A stretch of 64,000 nt of DNA from Cyprinodon diabolis. Its lineage: Eukaryota; Chordata; Actinopteri; Cyprinodontiformes; Cyprinodontidae. Under the pieces are notes generated by a model that saw only the letters and a program-made list of their open reading frames with translations, searched no databases and was not told the DNA's origin. Positions 8,008 through 22,300 of this stretch are shown here, one piece after another. Numbering within the stretch: the first letter of the stretch is position 1; each line of letters begins with the position of its first letter. A program made the translations under genes and the position numbers. The stretch spans positions 62,001 to 126,000 of the forward strand of contig JARPUW010000300.1 of the NCBI GenBank assembly GCA_030533445.1, written 5' to 3'.

Positions 8008-9813
8008 GGCAATGAGCAATATGCCAGAATGTATGAGTGTGTATAAGGAAGAGGCTTTTATTCTGTAGAGTCCTTGTAGTCTTATTTTGAAAGTCTATCA
8101 TGAATGTGCATCAAAAGATGGGTCACGCCCAGCAGTGATATAGAATCCATTTCCAAATGTTAAATCACTGGTTTTCCATGTTATTAGGTGAATAGTTGCT
8201 GTATTACAGAGTAAATGGGAGACTTTTATTGTGAAATTTGCTCTGGGGTGTGTTTTGAAAAGGTCACTAGAGTCTAATAAAAACAACCTGGAAGAGTTTG
8301 GGTCATAATGTTGAGCCATTTGCATCAATTAATGCATTACTATAATCTAGAGGCTTTTATTTTGTAGGGTCCCTGGAGTCTTATTTTGAAAGTCCAACAG
8401 AGTTGTGTTTATAGAAAATGTTCAGACCCGTCAATGATAGTTGATTACTTTCCAATCGTTAAATCACTCTTTTTCCATGTTATTAGGGCAGTAGATGAAG
8501 CGGAAATGGGAGGCTTTTATTTTGAAATTTGCTATAGGGTGTGTTTTAAACAGTCTCCTAGAGTCTATTCTCTAAAACGGGGTTGAGTTTGGGTCATAAT
8601 GTTGAGCCATATAGGGCAATAAATATATGTAAAAAATATAGAGGCTTTTATTTTGTAGGGTCCCTGGAGTCTTATTTTGAAAGTCTATCAGTGCTGAGTG
8701 GCAAGGGAAGTGTCATGGACAGCAGTCATATAGTATCCATTTCCCAATGTTAAATCAGTCCTTTCACCCTCCATTAGATTAATATGTGCTGTTTAAAACA
8801 GCAGAGGTAAAATCTGTTTGAAGCTTGGTAACCTTGACAACGCTTAACGAGCCTCTCACTGACACAGACAACAGCTGCACTCACTATTGGTTTCTTCTTC
8901 CCAGGCTTTTTTGTATGGGAAGAACGGCACCGAACAAACGACTACTGATCAAAAACCATATGAGTTATTCAAAAAACATTTTCACCATGAGCATCAGCAA
9001 TCCTTCGACTCCAACTATACCAACTTTGGTGTATGTGTGTCATTCAGAAAAATATTTATGACGACTTGAAAACACATAGTCTGATTCGTTTCTCTCCCAT
9101 CTTCAGCTCAAAAAGAATGGAGAAAGGCTGAAACTCATCGACTTTAGGTTGGTCTGGAGGGTTTTTAAGGAAAAGTATTAATCCTACCGTAATTCCGAAG
9201 ACATTGTGTGAGTCCAGAGGTTTCAGTCTACAAACTGACCAAAAATGGTGACTGTAGCTCCAAATATGTGGCCGTGAGGGCGAGAATAAGATGTTTGATC
9301 TTAAAAAAATGGCCGCCTCACACTAAGATTTCAGCAGCTGCACTCTAGCAGGCTGCTGCAGAAGCTAACTGTCAGCTAGCTTCCAGGTGCTTACCCTCCG
9401 AACAAACGACTGCTGAGCAAAAACCGTAAAAGATATCTGAAAAATTCTTTCAGTGAAAGCAACATCTATCCTTTGTCTCAGACTGGGGTAACCTTCATGT
9501 CTGTAGGTCTTTCACAACCCAAAACGAAGCACAAACAAAATGGTTGGCCCACCTGCTCCTCCCTTTGTTTGAACTGCAGGACCTCACTCTCACTCACCTT
9601 TTAGCTGCTAAAGCACCCCTCCGAACAAACGACTGCTGAGTAAAAACCGTAAAAGGTGTCTGAAAAATTCTTTTTATCTAAGCGACAGCTATATCTTGTC
9701 TTCAATTGGAGTAACTTTCATGGCTGTAGGTCATCTACAAACTGAATGGGAAGAGAAAGAAAAAGAAAAAACGTTTCATCACACCTAAGCTTCTAATTGA
9801 GCTAGCTGCAGCA

Positions 9814-12800
9814 GGTCACTGTCACTCAGCTTTCAGGTGCTTAAAATGTCCTCCGAACAAACGACTGCTGAGCAAAAACCGTATGAGTTATTCAAAAAAT
9901 TTTTTCACCGTGAGCGTCAGACATCCTTCGACTCCAACTATGCCAACTTTGGTGTATGTGTGTCATTCAGAAAAATATTTATGACGAGTTTAAAACACAT
10001 AGTCGGATTCGTTTTTCTCCCCTCTTCTGCTCCAAAACCAATGAAAAACGGCTCTGATTTTCATCGACTTTAGGTCGGTCTGGAGGGTTTTTAAGGAAAA
10101 GTATTAATCCTACCGTAATTCCGAAGATATTGTGTGGGTCCAGAGATTTCAGTCTACAAACTGACCAAAAATGGTGACTCTAGCTATAAATATGTGGCCG
10201 TGAGGGCGAGTTTAAAATGTTTTTTTGTGTTTAAAAAACGCCTGCCTCACACTCTAGCTTTTCAGTTGCTCCACTCTAGCAGGCTGGATTTTGCTAAAAC
10301 TTTGTGGCGCTTGAGGTCTGATTATACAAAAACCGTAGCAGTTATCAACATACCGTCTTCAGTTTTAAATAGACGAAGGATTTATCTACAAACTGAGCTT
10401 CAAACTGTTTTTCTAGGTGAATGTATGCCGACACAGTGAAGTGCTGTTTTTTATGCTTTTTTTTTCCTCTCCCCATTCATTTCCTATGGGATTTTTTTGC
10501 GACGTTTTCGCTAATAATTCGCAAACCTTCGGACTAATGAGAAAGTTTTATACAAGCACACATCACCCCATTGGTCCCGACGCGTGTGCCAACTTTGGGC
10601 CCGATCCGCCAAACCGTGCGGGACTAGTTACGCGCCGAAGTTTTGGGTATACGGGAGAATTATAATAACTAGAAAATTTCTAAAGAAATTTTGAGGGGGG
10701 CCACCTACTGCCCGTCTGGGGAACCGGGCCAATACGGCCCTGGCAAGTGACGTCGGGGCTCCCCAGACCAACTGCTTACGCCTTTGAGGGCTGCTGAGGG
10801 AAGGAAAGAGGGCAAGTTCATGGGCAAAGAGAGCTGTGTGCCACTTGTGCTGAAATCTGGGAAATAGACGTGCACAGCGTATGATGCACAAGGGTAATAT
10901 GGGTTGTCCATATTGAAACACAGTGGGTAAAGCCCAGTTGGCGGGCTCTGCCCGCCTTCTAAGAGCCATTGCAGTGATGAAATCACCAATGGCGGGCTCC
11001 GCCCGCCTGCTAAGAGCCATTGCAGTGATGTAATCACCTTTGGCGGGCTCCGCCCGCCTGTTACCATTGGCGGGCTCCGCCCGCCTTCTAAGAGCCATTG
11101 CAGTGATGAAATCACCAATGGCAATGAGCAATATGCCAGAATGTATGAGTGTGTATAAGGAAGAGGCTTTTATTCTGTAGAGTCCTTGTAGTCTTATTTT
11201 GAAAGTCTATCATGAATGTGCATCAAAAGATGGGTCACGCCCAGCAGTGATATAGAATCCATTTCCAAATGTTAAATCACTGGTTTTCCATGTTATTAGG
11301 TGAATAGTTGCTGTATTACAGAGTAAATGGGAGACTTTTATTGTGAAATTTGCTCTGGGTGTGTTTTGAAAAGGTCACTAGAGTCTAATAAAAACAACCT
11401 GGAAGAGTTTGGGTCATAATGTTGAGCCATTTGCATCAATTAATGCATTAGTATAATCTAGAGGCTTTTATTTTGTAGGGTCCCTGGAGTCTTATTTTGA
11501 AAGTCCAACAGAGTTGTGTTTATAGAAAATGTTCAGACCCGTCAATGATAGTTGATTACTTTCCAATCGTTAAATCACTCTTTTTCCATGTTATTAGGGC
11601 AGTAGATGAAGCGGAAATGGGAGGCTTTTATTTTGAAATTTGCTACAGGGTGTGTTTTAAACAGTCTCCTAGAGTCTATTCTCTAAAACGGGGTTGAGTT
11701 TGGGTCATAATGTTGAGCCATATAGGGCAATAAATATATGTAAAAAATATAGAGGCTTTTATTTTGTAGGGTCCCTGGAGTCTTATTTTGAAAGTCTATC
11801 AGTGCTGAGTGGCAAGGGAAGTGTCATGGACAGCAGTCATATAGTATCCATTTCCCAATGTTAAATCAGTCCTTTCACCCTCCATTAGATTAATATGTGC
11901 TGTTTAAAACAGCAGAGGTAAAATCTGTTTGAAGCTTGGTAACCTTGACAACGCTTAACGAGCCTCTCACTGACACAGACAACAGCTGCACTCACTATTG
12001 GTTTCTTCTTCCCAGGCTTTTTTGTATGGGAAGAACGGCACCGAACAAACGACTACTGATCAAAAACCGTATGAGTTATTCAAAAAACATTTTCACCATG
12101 AGCATCAGCAATCCTTCGACTCCAACTATACCAACTTTGGTGTATGTGTGTCATTCAGAAAAATATTTATGACGAGTTGAAAACACATAGTCTGATTCGT
12201 TTCTCTCCCATCTTCAGCTCAAAAAGAATAGAGAAAGGCTGAAACTCTCATCGACTTTAGGTTGGTCTGGACGGTTTTTAAGGAAAAGTATTAATCCTAC
12301 CGTAATTCCGAAGACATTGTGTGAGTCCAGAGGTTTCAGTCTACAAACTGACCAAAAATGGTGACTGTAGCTCCAAATATGTGGCCGTGAGGGCGAGAAT
12401 AAGATGTTTGATCTTAAAAGAATGGCCGCCTCACACTAAGATTTCAGCAGCTGCACTCTAGCAGGCTGCTGCAGAAGCTAACTGTCAGCTAGCTTCCAGG
12501 TGCTTACCCTCCGAACAAACGACTGCTGAGCAAAAACCGTAAAAGATATCTGAAAAATTCTTTCAGTGAAAGCAACATCTATCCTTTGTCTCAGACTGGG
12601 GTAACCTTCATGTCTGTAGGTCTTTCACAACCCAAAACGAAGCACAAACAAAATGGTTGGCCCACCTGCTCCTCCCTTTGTTTGAACTGCAGGACCTCAC
12701 TCTCACTCACCTTTTAGCTGCTAAAGCACCCCTCCGAACAAACGACTGCTGAGTAAAAACCGTAAAAGGTATCTGAAAAATTATTTTTATCTAAGCGACA

Positions 12801-12926
12801 GCTATATCTTGTCTTCAATTGGAGTAACTTTCATGGCTGTAGGTCATCTACAACCTGAATGGGAAGAGAAAGAAAAAGAAAAAACGTTTTGTCACACCTG
12901 ATCTTCTAATTGAGCTAGCTGCAGCA
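9814..12926 (+). repeat. Megasatellite unit 4 (class A, 3,113 bp, no 66-bp hairpin)
   Basis: The 66-bp hairpin is absent, leaving TATAATAACTAG. The VNTR is 180 bp, exactly 55 bp shorter than the usual class A 235 bp, because the first GC hairpin and its spacer are missing. The variant CAGACATCC near 9919 is shared with unit 12. AGTCGGATTCG near 10002 replaces the AGTCTGATTCG of units 1-3. Confidence 0.97.
10940..11119 (+). repeat. 51-bp hairpin VNTR, unit 4 (4 GC hairpins, 180 bp)
   Basis: The usual first class A hairpin and its A-rich spacer are gone (55 bp), so the array opens with the TCT-loop hairpin. The join falls on the shared GTTGGCGGGCT/AATGGCGGGCT sequence, as expected for recombination between neighbouring copies. 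Confidence 0.94.
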
Positions 12927-13786
12927 GGACACTCTCCCCCAGCTTTCAGCTGCTTAAAATGTCCTCCGAACAAACGACTGCTGAGCAAAAACCGTATGAG
13001 TTATTCAAAATATTTTTTCACCGTGAGCGTCAGCCATCCTTCGACTCCAACTATGCCAACTTTGGTGTATGTGTGTCATTCAGAAAAATATTTATGACGA
13101 GTTTAAAACACATAGTCTGATTCGTTTTTCTCCCCTCTTCTGCTCCAAAACCAATGAAAAACGGCTCTGATTTTCATCGACTTTAGGTCGGTCTGGAGGG
13201 TTTTTAAGGAAAAGTATTAATCCTACCGTAATTCCGAAGATATTGTGTGGGTCCAGAGATTTCAGTCTACAAACTGACCAAAAATGGTGACTCTAGCTAT
13301 AAATATGTGGCCGTGAGGGCGAGTTTAAAATGTTTTTTTGTGTTTAAAAAACGCCTGCCTCACACTCTAGCTTTTCAGTTGCTCCACTCTAGCAGGCTGG
13401 ATTTTGCTAAAACTTTGTGGCGCTTGAGGTCTGATTATACAAAAACCGTAGCAGTTATCAACATACCGTCTTCAGTTTTAAATAGACGAAGGATTTATCT
13501 ACAAACTGAGCTTCAAACTGTTTTTCTAGGTGAATGTATGCCGACACAGTGAAGTGCTGTTTTTTATGCTTTTTTTTTCCTCTCCCCATTCATTTCCTAT
13601 GGGATTTTTTTGCGACGTTTTCGCTAATAATTCGCAAACCTTCGGACTAATGAGAAAGTTTTATACAAGCACACATCACCCCATTGGTCCCGACGCGTGT
13701 GCCAACTTTGGGCCCGATCCGCCAAACCGTGCGGGACTAGTTACGTGCCGAAGTTTTGGGTATACGGGAGAATTATAATAATAATA

Positions 13787-13921
13787 ATAATACGCGGAAT
13801 AAATATGTGCAATAGTAGTAGGTGGGCCATGCCTTCGGCATGTGGCCCCCCAATAATAATACGCGGAATAAATATGTGCAATAGTAGTAGGTGGGCCATG
13901 CCTTCGGCATGTGGCCCCCCA
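13787..13921 (+). repeat. 66-bp hairpin element, unit 5 (2 copies)
   Basis: Two copies at a 69-bp period (one extra TAA), after a longer TAA tract than in units 1-3. Confidence 0.93.
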
Positions 13922-14193
13922 ACTAGAAAATTTCTAAAGAAATTTTGAGGGGGGCCACCTACTGCCCGTCTGGGGAACCGGGCCAATACGGCCCTGGCAA
14001 GTGACGTCGGGGCTCCCCAGACCAACTGCTTACGCCTTTGAGGGCTGCTGAGGGAAGGAAAGAGGGCAAGTTCATGGGCAAAGAGAGCTGTGTGCCACTT
14101 GTGCTGAAATCTGGGAAATAGACGTGCACAGCGTATGATGCACAAGGGTAATATGGGTTGTCCATATTGAAACACAGTGGGTAAAGCCCAGTT

Positions 14194-14428
14194 GGCGGGC
14201 TTTGCCCGCCTGCTAGGAGCCATCTCAGTGAAGAAAAAAATCACCAATGGCGGGCTCTGCCCGCCTTCTAAGAGCCATTGCAGTGATGAAATCACCAATG
14301 GCGGGCTCCGCCCGCCTGCTAAGAGCCATTGCAGTGATGTAATCACCTTTGGCGGGCTCCGCCCGCCTGTTACCATTGGCGGGCTCCGCCCGCCTTCTAA
14401 GAGCCATTGCAGTGATGTAATCACCAAT
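14194..14428 (+). repeat. 51-bp hairpin VNTR, unit 5 (5 GC hairpins, 235 bp)
   Basis: Class A form; the last spacer has GATGTAATC, which elsewhere marks only the third spacer. Confidence 0.94.
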
Positions 14429-16236
14429 GGCAATGAGCAATATGCCAGAATGTATGAGTGTGTATAAGGAAGAGGCTTTTATTCTGTAGAGTCCTTGTAG
14501 TCTTATTTTGAAAGTCTATCATGAATGTGCATCAAAAGATGGGTCACGCCCAGCAATGATATAGAATCCATTTCCAAATGTTAAATCACTGGTTTTCCAT
14601 GTTATTAGGTGAATAGTTGCTGTATTACAGAGTAAATGGGAGACTTTTATTGTGAAATTTGCTCTGGGGTGTGTTTTGAAAAGGTCACTAGAGTCTAATA
14701 AAAACAACCTGGAAGAGTTTGGGTCATAATGTTGAGCCATTTGCATCAATTAATGCATTAGTATAATCTAGAGGCTTTTATTTTGTAGGGTCCCTGGAGT
14801 CTTATTTTGAAAGTCCAACAGAGTTGTGTTTATAGAAAATGTTCAGACCCGTCAATGATAGTTGATTACTTTCCAATCGTTAAATCACTCTTTTTCCATG
14901 GTATTAGGGCAGTAGATGAAGCGGAAATGGGAGGCTTTTATTTTGAAATTTGCTATAGGGTGTGTTTTAAACAGTCTCCTAGAGTCTATTCTCTAAAACG
15001 GGGTTGAGTTTGGGTCATAATGTTGAGCCATATAGGGCAATAAATATATGTAAAAAATATAGAGGCTTTTATTTTGTAGGGTCCCTGGAGTCTTATTTTG
15101 AAAGTCTATCAGTGCTGAGTGGCAAGGGAAGTGTCATGGACAGCAGTCATATAGTATCCATTTCCCAATGTTAAATCAGTCCTTTCACCCTCCATTAGAT
15201 TAATATGTGCTGTTTAAAACAGCAGAGGTAAAATCTGTTTGAAGCTTGGTAACCTTGACAACGCTTAACGAGCCTCTCACTGACACAGACAACAGCTGCA
15301 CTCACTATTGGTTTCTTCTTCCCAGGCTTTTTTGTATGGGAAGAACGGCACCGAACAAACGACTACTGATCAAAAACCGTATGAGTTATTCAAAAAACAT
15401 TTTCACCATGAGCATCAGCAATCCTTTGACTCCAACTATACCAACTTTGGTGTATGTGTGTCATTCAGAAAAATATTTATGACGAGTTGAAAACACATAG
15501 TCTGATTCGTTTCTCTCCCATCTTCAGCTCAAAAAGAATAGAGAAAGGCTGAAACTCTCATCGACTTTAGGTTTGCCTGGAGGGTTTTTAGGGAAAAGTA
15601 TTAATCCTACCGTAATTCCGAAGACATTGTGTGAGTCCAGAAGTTTCAGTCTACAAACTGACCAAAAATGGTGACTGTAGCTCCAAATATGTGGCCGTGA
15701 GGGCGAGAATAAGATGTTTGATCTTAAAAAAATGGCCGCCTCACACTAAGATTTCAGCAGCTGCACTCTAGCAGGCTGCTGCAGAAGCTAACTGTCAGCT
15801 AGCTTCCAGGTGCTTACCCTCCGAACAAACGACTGCTGAGCAAAAACCGTAAAAGGTATCTGAAAAATTCTTTCAGTGAAAGCAACATCTATCCTTTGTC
15901 TCAGACTGGGGTAACCTTCATGTCTGTAGGTCTTTCACAACCCAAAACGAAGCACAAACAAAATGGTTGGCCCACCTGCTCCTCCCTTTCTTTTAACTGC
16001 AGGACCTCACTCTCACTCACCTTTTAGCTGCTAAAGCACCCCTCCGAACAAATGACTGCTGAGTAAAAACCGTAAAAGGTATCTGAAAAATTCTTTTTAT
16101 CTAAGCGACAGCTATATCTTGTCTTCAATTGGAGTAACTTTCATGGCTGTAGATCATCTACAAACTGAATGGGAAGAGAAAGAAAAAGAAAAAACGTTTC
16201 ATCACACCTAAGCTTCTAATTGAGCTAGCTGCAGCA

Positions 16237-19200
16237 GGTCACTGTCACTCAGCTTTCAGGTGCTTAAAATGTCCTCCGAACAAACGACTGCTGAGCAAAA
16301 ACCGTATGAGTTATTCAAAAAATTTTTTCACCGTGAGCGTCAGTCATCCTTCGACTCCAACTATGCCAACTTTGGTGTATGTGTGTCATTCAGAAAAATC
16401 TTTATGACGAGTTTAAAACACATAGTCTGATTCGTTTTTCTCCCCTCTTCTGCTCCAAAACCAATGAAAAACGGCTCTGATTTTCATCGACTTTAGGTCG
16501 GTCTGGAGGGTTTTTAAGGAAAAGTATTAATCCTACCGTAATTCCGAAGATATTGTGTGGGTCCAGAGATTTCAGTCTACAAACTGACCAAAAATGGTGA
16601 CTCTAGCTATAAATATGTGGCCGTGAGGGCGAGTTTAAAATGTTTTTTTGTGTTTAAAAAACGCCTGCCTCACACTCTAGCTTTTCAGTTGCTCCACTCT
16701 AGCAGGCTGGATTTTGCTAAAACTTTGTGGCGCTTGAGGTCTGATTATACAAAAACCGTAGCAGTTATGAACATACCGTCTTCAGTTTTAAATAGCCGAA
16801 GGATTTATCTACAAACTGAGCTTCAAACTGTTTTTCTAGGTGAATGTATGCCGACACAGTGAAGTGCTGTTTTTTATGCTTTTTTTTACCTCTTCCCATT
16901 CATTTCCTATGGGATTTTTTTGCGACGTTTTCGCTAATAATTCGCAAACCTTCGGACTAATGAGAAAGTTTTATACAAGCACACATCACCCCATTGGTCC
17001 CAACGCGTGTGCCAACTTTGGGCCCGATCCGCCAAACCGTGCGGGACTAGTTACGTGCCGAAGTTTTGGGTATACGGGAGAATTATAATAATAATAACTA
17101 GAAAATTTCTAAAGAAATTTTGAGGGGGGCCACCTACTGCCCGTCTGGGGAACCGGGCCAATACGGCCCTGGCAAGTGACTTCGGGGCTCCCCAGACCAA
17201 CTGCTTACGCCTTTGAGGGCTGCTGAGGGAAGGAAAGAGGGCAAGTTTATGGGCAAAGAGAGCTGTGTGCCACTTGTGCTGAAATCTGGGAAATAGACGT
17301 GCACAGCGTATGATGCACAAGGGTAATATGGGTTGTCCATATTGAAACACAGTGGGTAAAGCCCAGTTTGCGGGCTTCGCCCGCCTTCTGGGATCCATCT
17401 CAGTGAAGAAAAAAATCACCAATGGCGGGCTCTGCCCGCCTTCTAAGAGCCATTGCAGTGATGAAATCACCAATGGCGGGCTCCGCCCGCCTGCTAAGAG
17501 CCATTGCAGTGATGTAATCACCTTTGGCGGGCTCCGCCCGCCTTCTAAGAGCCATTGCAGTGATGAAATCACCAATGGCAATGAGCAATATGCCAGAATG
17601 TATAAGTGTGTATAAGGAAGAGGCTTTTATTCTGTAGAGTCCTTGTAGTCTTATTTTGAAAGTCTATCATGAATGTGCATCAAAAGATGGGTCACGCCCA
17701 GCAGTGATATAGAATCCATTTCCAAATGTGAAATCACTGGTTTTCCATGTTATTAGGTGAATAGTTGCTGTATTACAGAGTAAATGGGAGACTTTTATTG
17801 TGAAATTTGCTCTGGGTGTGTTTTGAAAAGGTCACTAGAGTCTAATAAAAACAACCTGGAAGAGTTTGGGTCATAATGTTGAGCCATTTGCATCAATTAA
17901 TGCATTAGTATAATCTAGAGGCTTTTATTTTGTAGGGTCCCTGGAGTCTTATTTTGAAAGTCCAACAGAGTTGTGTTTATAGAAAATGTTCAGACCCGTC
18001 AATGATAGTTGATTACTTTCCAATCGTTAAATCACTCTTTTTCCATGTTATTAGGGCAGTAGATGAAGCGGAAATGGGAGGCTTTTATTTTGAAATTTGC
18101 TATAGGGTGTGTTTTAAACAGTCTCCTAGAGTCTATTCTCTAAAACGGGGTTGAGTTTGGGTCATAATGTTGAGCCATATAGGGCAATAAATATATGTAA
18201 AAAATATAGAGGCTTTTATTTTGTAGGGTCCCTGGAGTCTTATTTTGAAAGTCTATCAGTGCTGAGTGGCAAGGGAAGTGTCATGGACAGCAGTCATATA
18301 GTATCCATTTCCCAATGTTAAATCAGTCCTTTCACCCTCCATTAGATTAATATGTGCTGTTTAAAACAGCAGAGGTAAAATCTGTTTGAAGCTTGGTAAC
18401 CTTGACAACGCTTAACGAGCCTCTCACTGACACAGACAACAGCTGCACTCACTATTGGTTTCTTCTTCCCAGGCTTTTTTGTATGGGAAGAACGGCACCG
18501 AACAAACGACTACTGATCAAAAACCGTATGAGTTATTCAAAAAACATTTTCACCATGAGCATCAGCAATCCTTCGACTCCAACTATACCAACTTTGGTGT
18601 ATGTATGTCATTCAGAAAAATATTTATGACGAGTTGAAAACACATAGTCTGATTCGTTTCTCTCCCATCTTCAGCTCAAAAAGAATAGAGAAAGGCTGAA
18701 ACTCTCATCGACTTTAGGTTGGTCTGGAGGGTTTTTAAGGAAAAGTATTAATCCTACCGTAATTCCGAAGACATTGTGTGAGTCCAGAGGTTTCAGTCTA
18801 CAAACTGACCAAAAATGGTGACTGTAGCTCCAAATATGTGGCCGTGAGGGCGAGAATAAGATGTTTGATCTGAAAAAAATGGCCGCCTCACACTAAGATT
18901 TCAGCAGCTGCACTCTAGCAGGCTGCTGCAGAAGCTAACTGTCAGCTAGCTTCCAGGTGCTTACCCTCCGAACAAACGACTGCTGAGCAAAAACCGTAAA
19001 AGATATCTGAAAAATTCTTTCAGTGAAAGCAACATCTATCCTTTGTCTCAGACTGGGGTAACCTTCATGTCTGTAGGTCTTTCACAACCCAAAACGAAGC
19101 ACAAACAAAATGGTTGGCCCACCTGCTCCTCCCTTTCTTTTAACTGCAGGACCTCACTCTCACTCACCTTTTAGCTGCTAAAGCACCCCTCCGAACAAAC

Positions 19201-19383
19201 GACTGCTGAGTAAAAACCGTAAAAGGTATCTGAAAAATTCTTTTTATCTAAGCGACAGCTATATCTTGTCTTCGATTGGAGTAACTTTCATGGCTGTAGG
19301 TCATCTACAACCTGAATGGGAAGAGAAAGAAAAAGAAAAAACGTTTCATCACACCTAAGCTTCTAATTGAGCTAGCTGCAGCA
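16237..19383 (+). repeat. Megasatellite unit 6 (class A, 3,147 bp, no 66-bp hairpin)
   Basis: There is no 66-bp hairpin, but a longer TAA tract remains at the site. Four GC hairpins are present; the first has a damaged stem (TTGCGGGCTTCG) and is followed by TCTGGGATCC. The 27-bp short VNTR segment seen in most class A units is missing. CTTTTTTTTACCTCTTCCC near 16880 is shared with units 9 and 16, and CCCAACGCG near 17000 with unit 16. Confidence 0.97.
17369..17576 (+). repeat. 51-bp hairpin VNTR, unit 6 (4 GC hairpins, 208 bp)
   Basis: Lacks the 27-bp short period; the first hairpin stem is weakened (TTGCGGGC). Unit 20 has the same length and order. Confidence 0.93.
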
Positions 19384-22300
19384 GGTCACTGTCACTCAGC
19401 TTTCAGGTGCTTAAAATGTCCTCCGAACAAACGACTGCTGAGCAAAAACCGTATGAGTTATTCAAAAAATTTTTTCACCGTGAGCGTCAGTCATCCTTCG
19501 ACTCCAACTATGCCAACTTTGGTGTATGTGTGTCATTCAGAAAAATATTTATGACGAGTTTAAAACACATAGTCTGATTCGTTTTTCTCCCCTCTTCTGC
19601 TCCAAAACCAATGAAAAACAGCTCTGATTTTCATCGACTTTAGGTCGGTCTGGAGGGTTTTTAAGGAAAAGTATTAATCCTACCGTAATTCCGAAGATAT
19701 TGTGTGGGTCCAGAGATTTCAGTCTACAAACTGACCAAAAATGGTGACTCTAGCTATAAATATGTGGCCGTGAGGGCGAGTTTAAAATGTTTTTTTGTGT
19801 TTAAAAAACGCCTGCCTCACACTCTAGCTTTTCAGTTGCTCCACTCTAGCAGGCTGGATTTTGCTAAAACTTTGTGGCGCTTGAGGTCTGATTATACAAA
19901 AACCGTAGCAGTTATCAACATACCGTCTTCAGTTTTAAATAGACGAAGGATTTATCTACAAACTGAGCTTCAAACTGTTTTTCTAGGTGAATGTATGCCG
20001 ACACAGTGAAGTGCTGTTTTTTATGCTTTTTTTTTCCTCTCCCCATTCATTTCCTATGGGATTTTTTTGCGACGTTTTCGCTAATAATTCGCAAACCTTC
20101 GGACTAATGAGAAAGTTTTATACAAGCACACATCACCCCATTGGTCCCGACGCGTGTGCCAACTTTGGGCCCGATCCGCCAAACCGTGCGGGACTAGTTA
20201 CGCGCCGAAGTTTTGGGTATACGGGAGAATTATAATAATAACTAGAAAATTTCTAAAGAAATTTTGAGGGGGGCCACCTACTGCCCGTCTGGGGAACCGG
20301 GCCAATACGGCCCTGGCAAGTGACGTCGGGGCTCCCCAGACCAACTGCTTACGCCTTTGAGGGCTGCTGAGGGAAGGAAAGAGGGCAAGTTCATGGGCAA
20401 AGAGAGCTGTGTGCCACTTGTGCTGAAATCTGGGAAATAGACGTGCACAGCGTATGATGCACAAGGGTAATATGGGTTGTCCATATTGAAACACAGTGGG
20501 TGAAGCCCAGTTGGCGGGCTTCGCCCGCCTGCTAGGAGCCATCTCAGTGAAGAAAAAAATCACCAATGGCGGGCTCTGCCCGCCTTCTAAGAGCCATTGC
20601 AGTGATGAAATCACCAATGGCGGGCTCCGCCCGCCTGCTAAGAGCCATTGCAGTGATGTAATCACCTTTGGCGGGCTCCGCCCGCCTGTTACCATTGGCG
20701 GGCTCCGCCCGCCTTCTAAGAGCCATTGCAGTGATGAAATCACCAATGGCAATGAGCAATATGCCAGAATGTATGAGTGTGTATAAGGAAGAGGCTTTTA
20801 TTCTGTAGAGTCCTTGTAGTCTTATTTTGAAAGTCTATCATGAATGTGCATCAAAAGATGGGTCACGCCCAGCAGTGATATAGAATCCATTTCCAAATGT
20901 TAAATCACTGGTTTTCCATGTTATTAGGTGAATAGTTGCTGTATTACAGAGTAAATGGGAGACTTTTATTGTGAAATTTGCTCTGGGTGTGTTTTGAAAA
21001 GGTCACTAGAGTCTAATAAAAACAACCTGGAAGAGTTTGGGTCATAATGTTGAGCCATTTGCATCAATTAATGCATTAGTATAATCTAGAGGCTTTTATT
21101 TTGTAGGGTCCCTGGAGTCTTATTTTGAAAGTCCAACAGAGTTGTGTTTATAGAAAATGTTCAGACCCGTCAATGATAGTTGATTACTTTCCAATCGTTA
21201 AATCACTCTTTTTCCATGTTATTAGGGCAGTAGATGAAGCGGAAATGGGAGGCTTTTATTTTGAAATTTGCTATAGGGTGTGTTTTAAACAGTCTCCTAG
21301 AGTCTATTCTCTAAAACGGGGTTGAGTTTGGGTCATAATGTTGAGCCATATAGGGCAATAAATATATGTAAAAAATATAGAGGCTTTTATTTTGTAGGGT
21401 CCCTGGAGTCTTATTTTGAAAGTCTATCAGTGCTGAGTGGCAAGGGAAGTGTCATGGACGGCAGTCATATAGTATCCATTTCCCAATGTTAAATCAGTGC
21501 TTTCACCCTCCATTAGATTAATATGTGCTGTTTAAAACAGCAGAGGTAAAATCTGTTTGAAGCTTGGTAACCTTGACAACGCTTAACGAGCCTCTCACTG
21601 ACACAGACAACAGCTGCACTCACTATTGGTTTCTTCTTCCCAGGCTTTTTTGTATGGGAAGAATGGCACCGAACAAACGACTGCTGAGCAAAAACCGTAT
21701 GAGTTATTAAAAAAAAAATTTCACCATCAGCATCAGCAATCCTTCGACTCCAACTATACCAACTTTGGTGTATGTGTGTCATTCAGAACAATATTTATGA
21801 CGACTTGAAAACACATAGTCTGATTCGTTTTTCTCCCATCTTCAGCTCAAAAAGAATGGAGAAAGGCTGAAACTCATCGACTTTAGGTTGGTCTGGAGGG
21901 TTTTTAAGGAAAAGTATTAATCCTACCGTAATTCCGAAGACATTGTGTGAGTCCAGAGGTTTCAGTCTACAAACTGACCAAAAATGGTCACTGTAGGTCC
22001 AAATATGTGGCCGTGAGGGCGAGAATAAGATGTTTGATCTTAAAAAAATGGCCGCCTCACACTAAGATTTCAGCAGCTGCACTCTAGCAGGCTGCTGCAG
22101 AAGCTAACTGTCAGCTAGCTTCCAGGTGCTTACCCTCCGAACAAACGACTGCTGAGCAAAAACCGTAAAAGGTATCTGAAAAATTCTTTCAGTGAAAGCA
22201 ACATCTATCCTTTGTCTCAGACTGGGGTAACCTTCATGTCTGTAGGTCTTTCACAACCCAAAACGAAGCAAAAACAAAATGGTTGGCCCACCTGCTCCTC

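Larger units (their letters stand above)
6515..9813 (+). repeat. Megasatellite unit 3 (class A, 3,299 bp)
   Basis: This class A unit has two 66-bp hairpins at an exact 66-bp period and five GC hairpins. It has GTATGGCGACACAG near 7124, shared with units 17 and 20, and a private CpG loss, GACACGTGTG, near 7279. The first VNTR spacer reads GAGCCTTCTCAG in place of GAGCCATCTCAG. Confidence 0.97.
12927..16236 (+). repeat. Megasatellite unit 5 (class A, diverged left edge, 3,310 bp)
   Basis: The left boundary is unusual. It reads GGACACTCTCCCCCAGC instead of GGTCACTGTCACTCAGC, and the preceding 40 bp also carry several changes. The unit has two 66-bp hairpins at a 69-bp period and five GC hairpins. 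The last VNTR spacer reads GATGTAATCACC rather than GATGAAATCACC. ACGTGCC near 13744 is a CpG transition shared with units 6, 9, 16 and 20. Confidence 0.96.
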
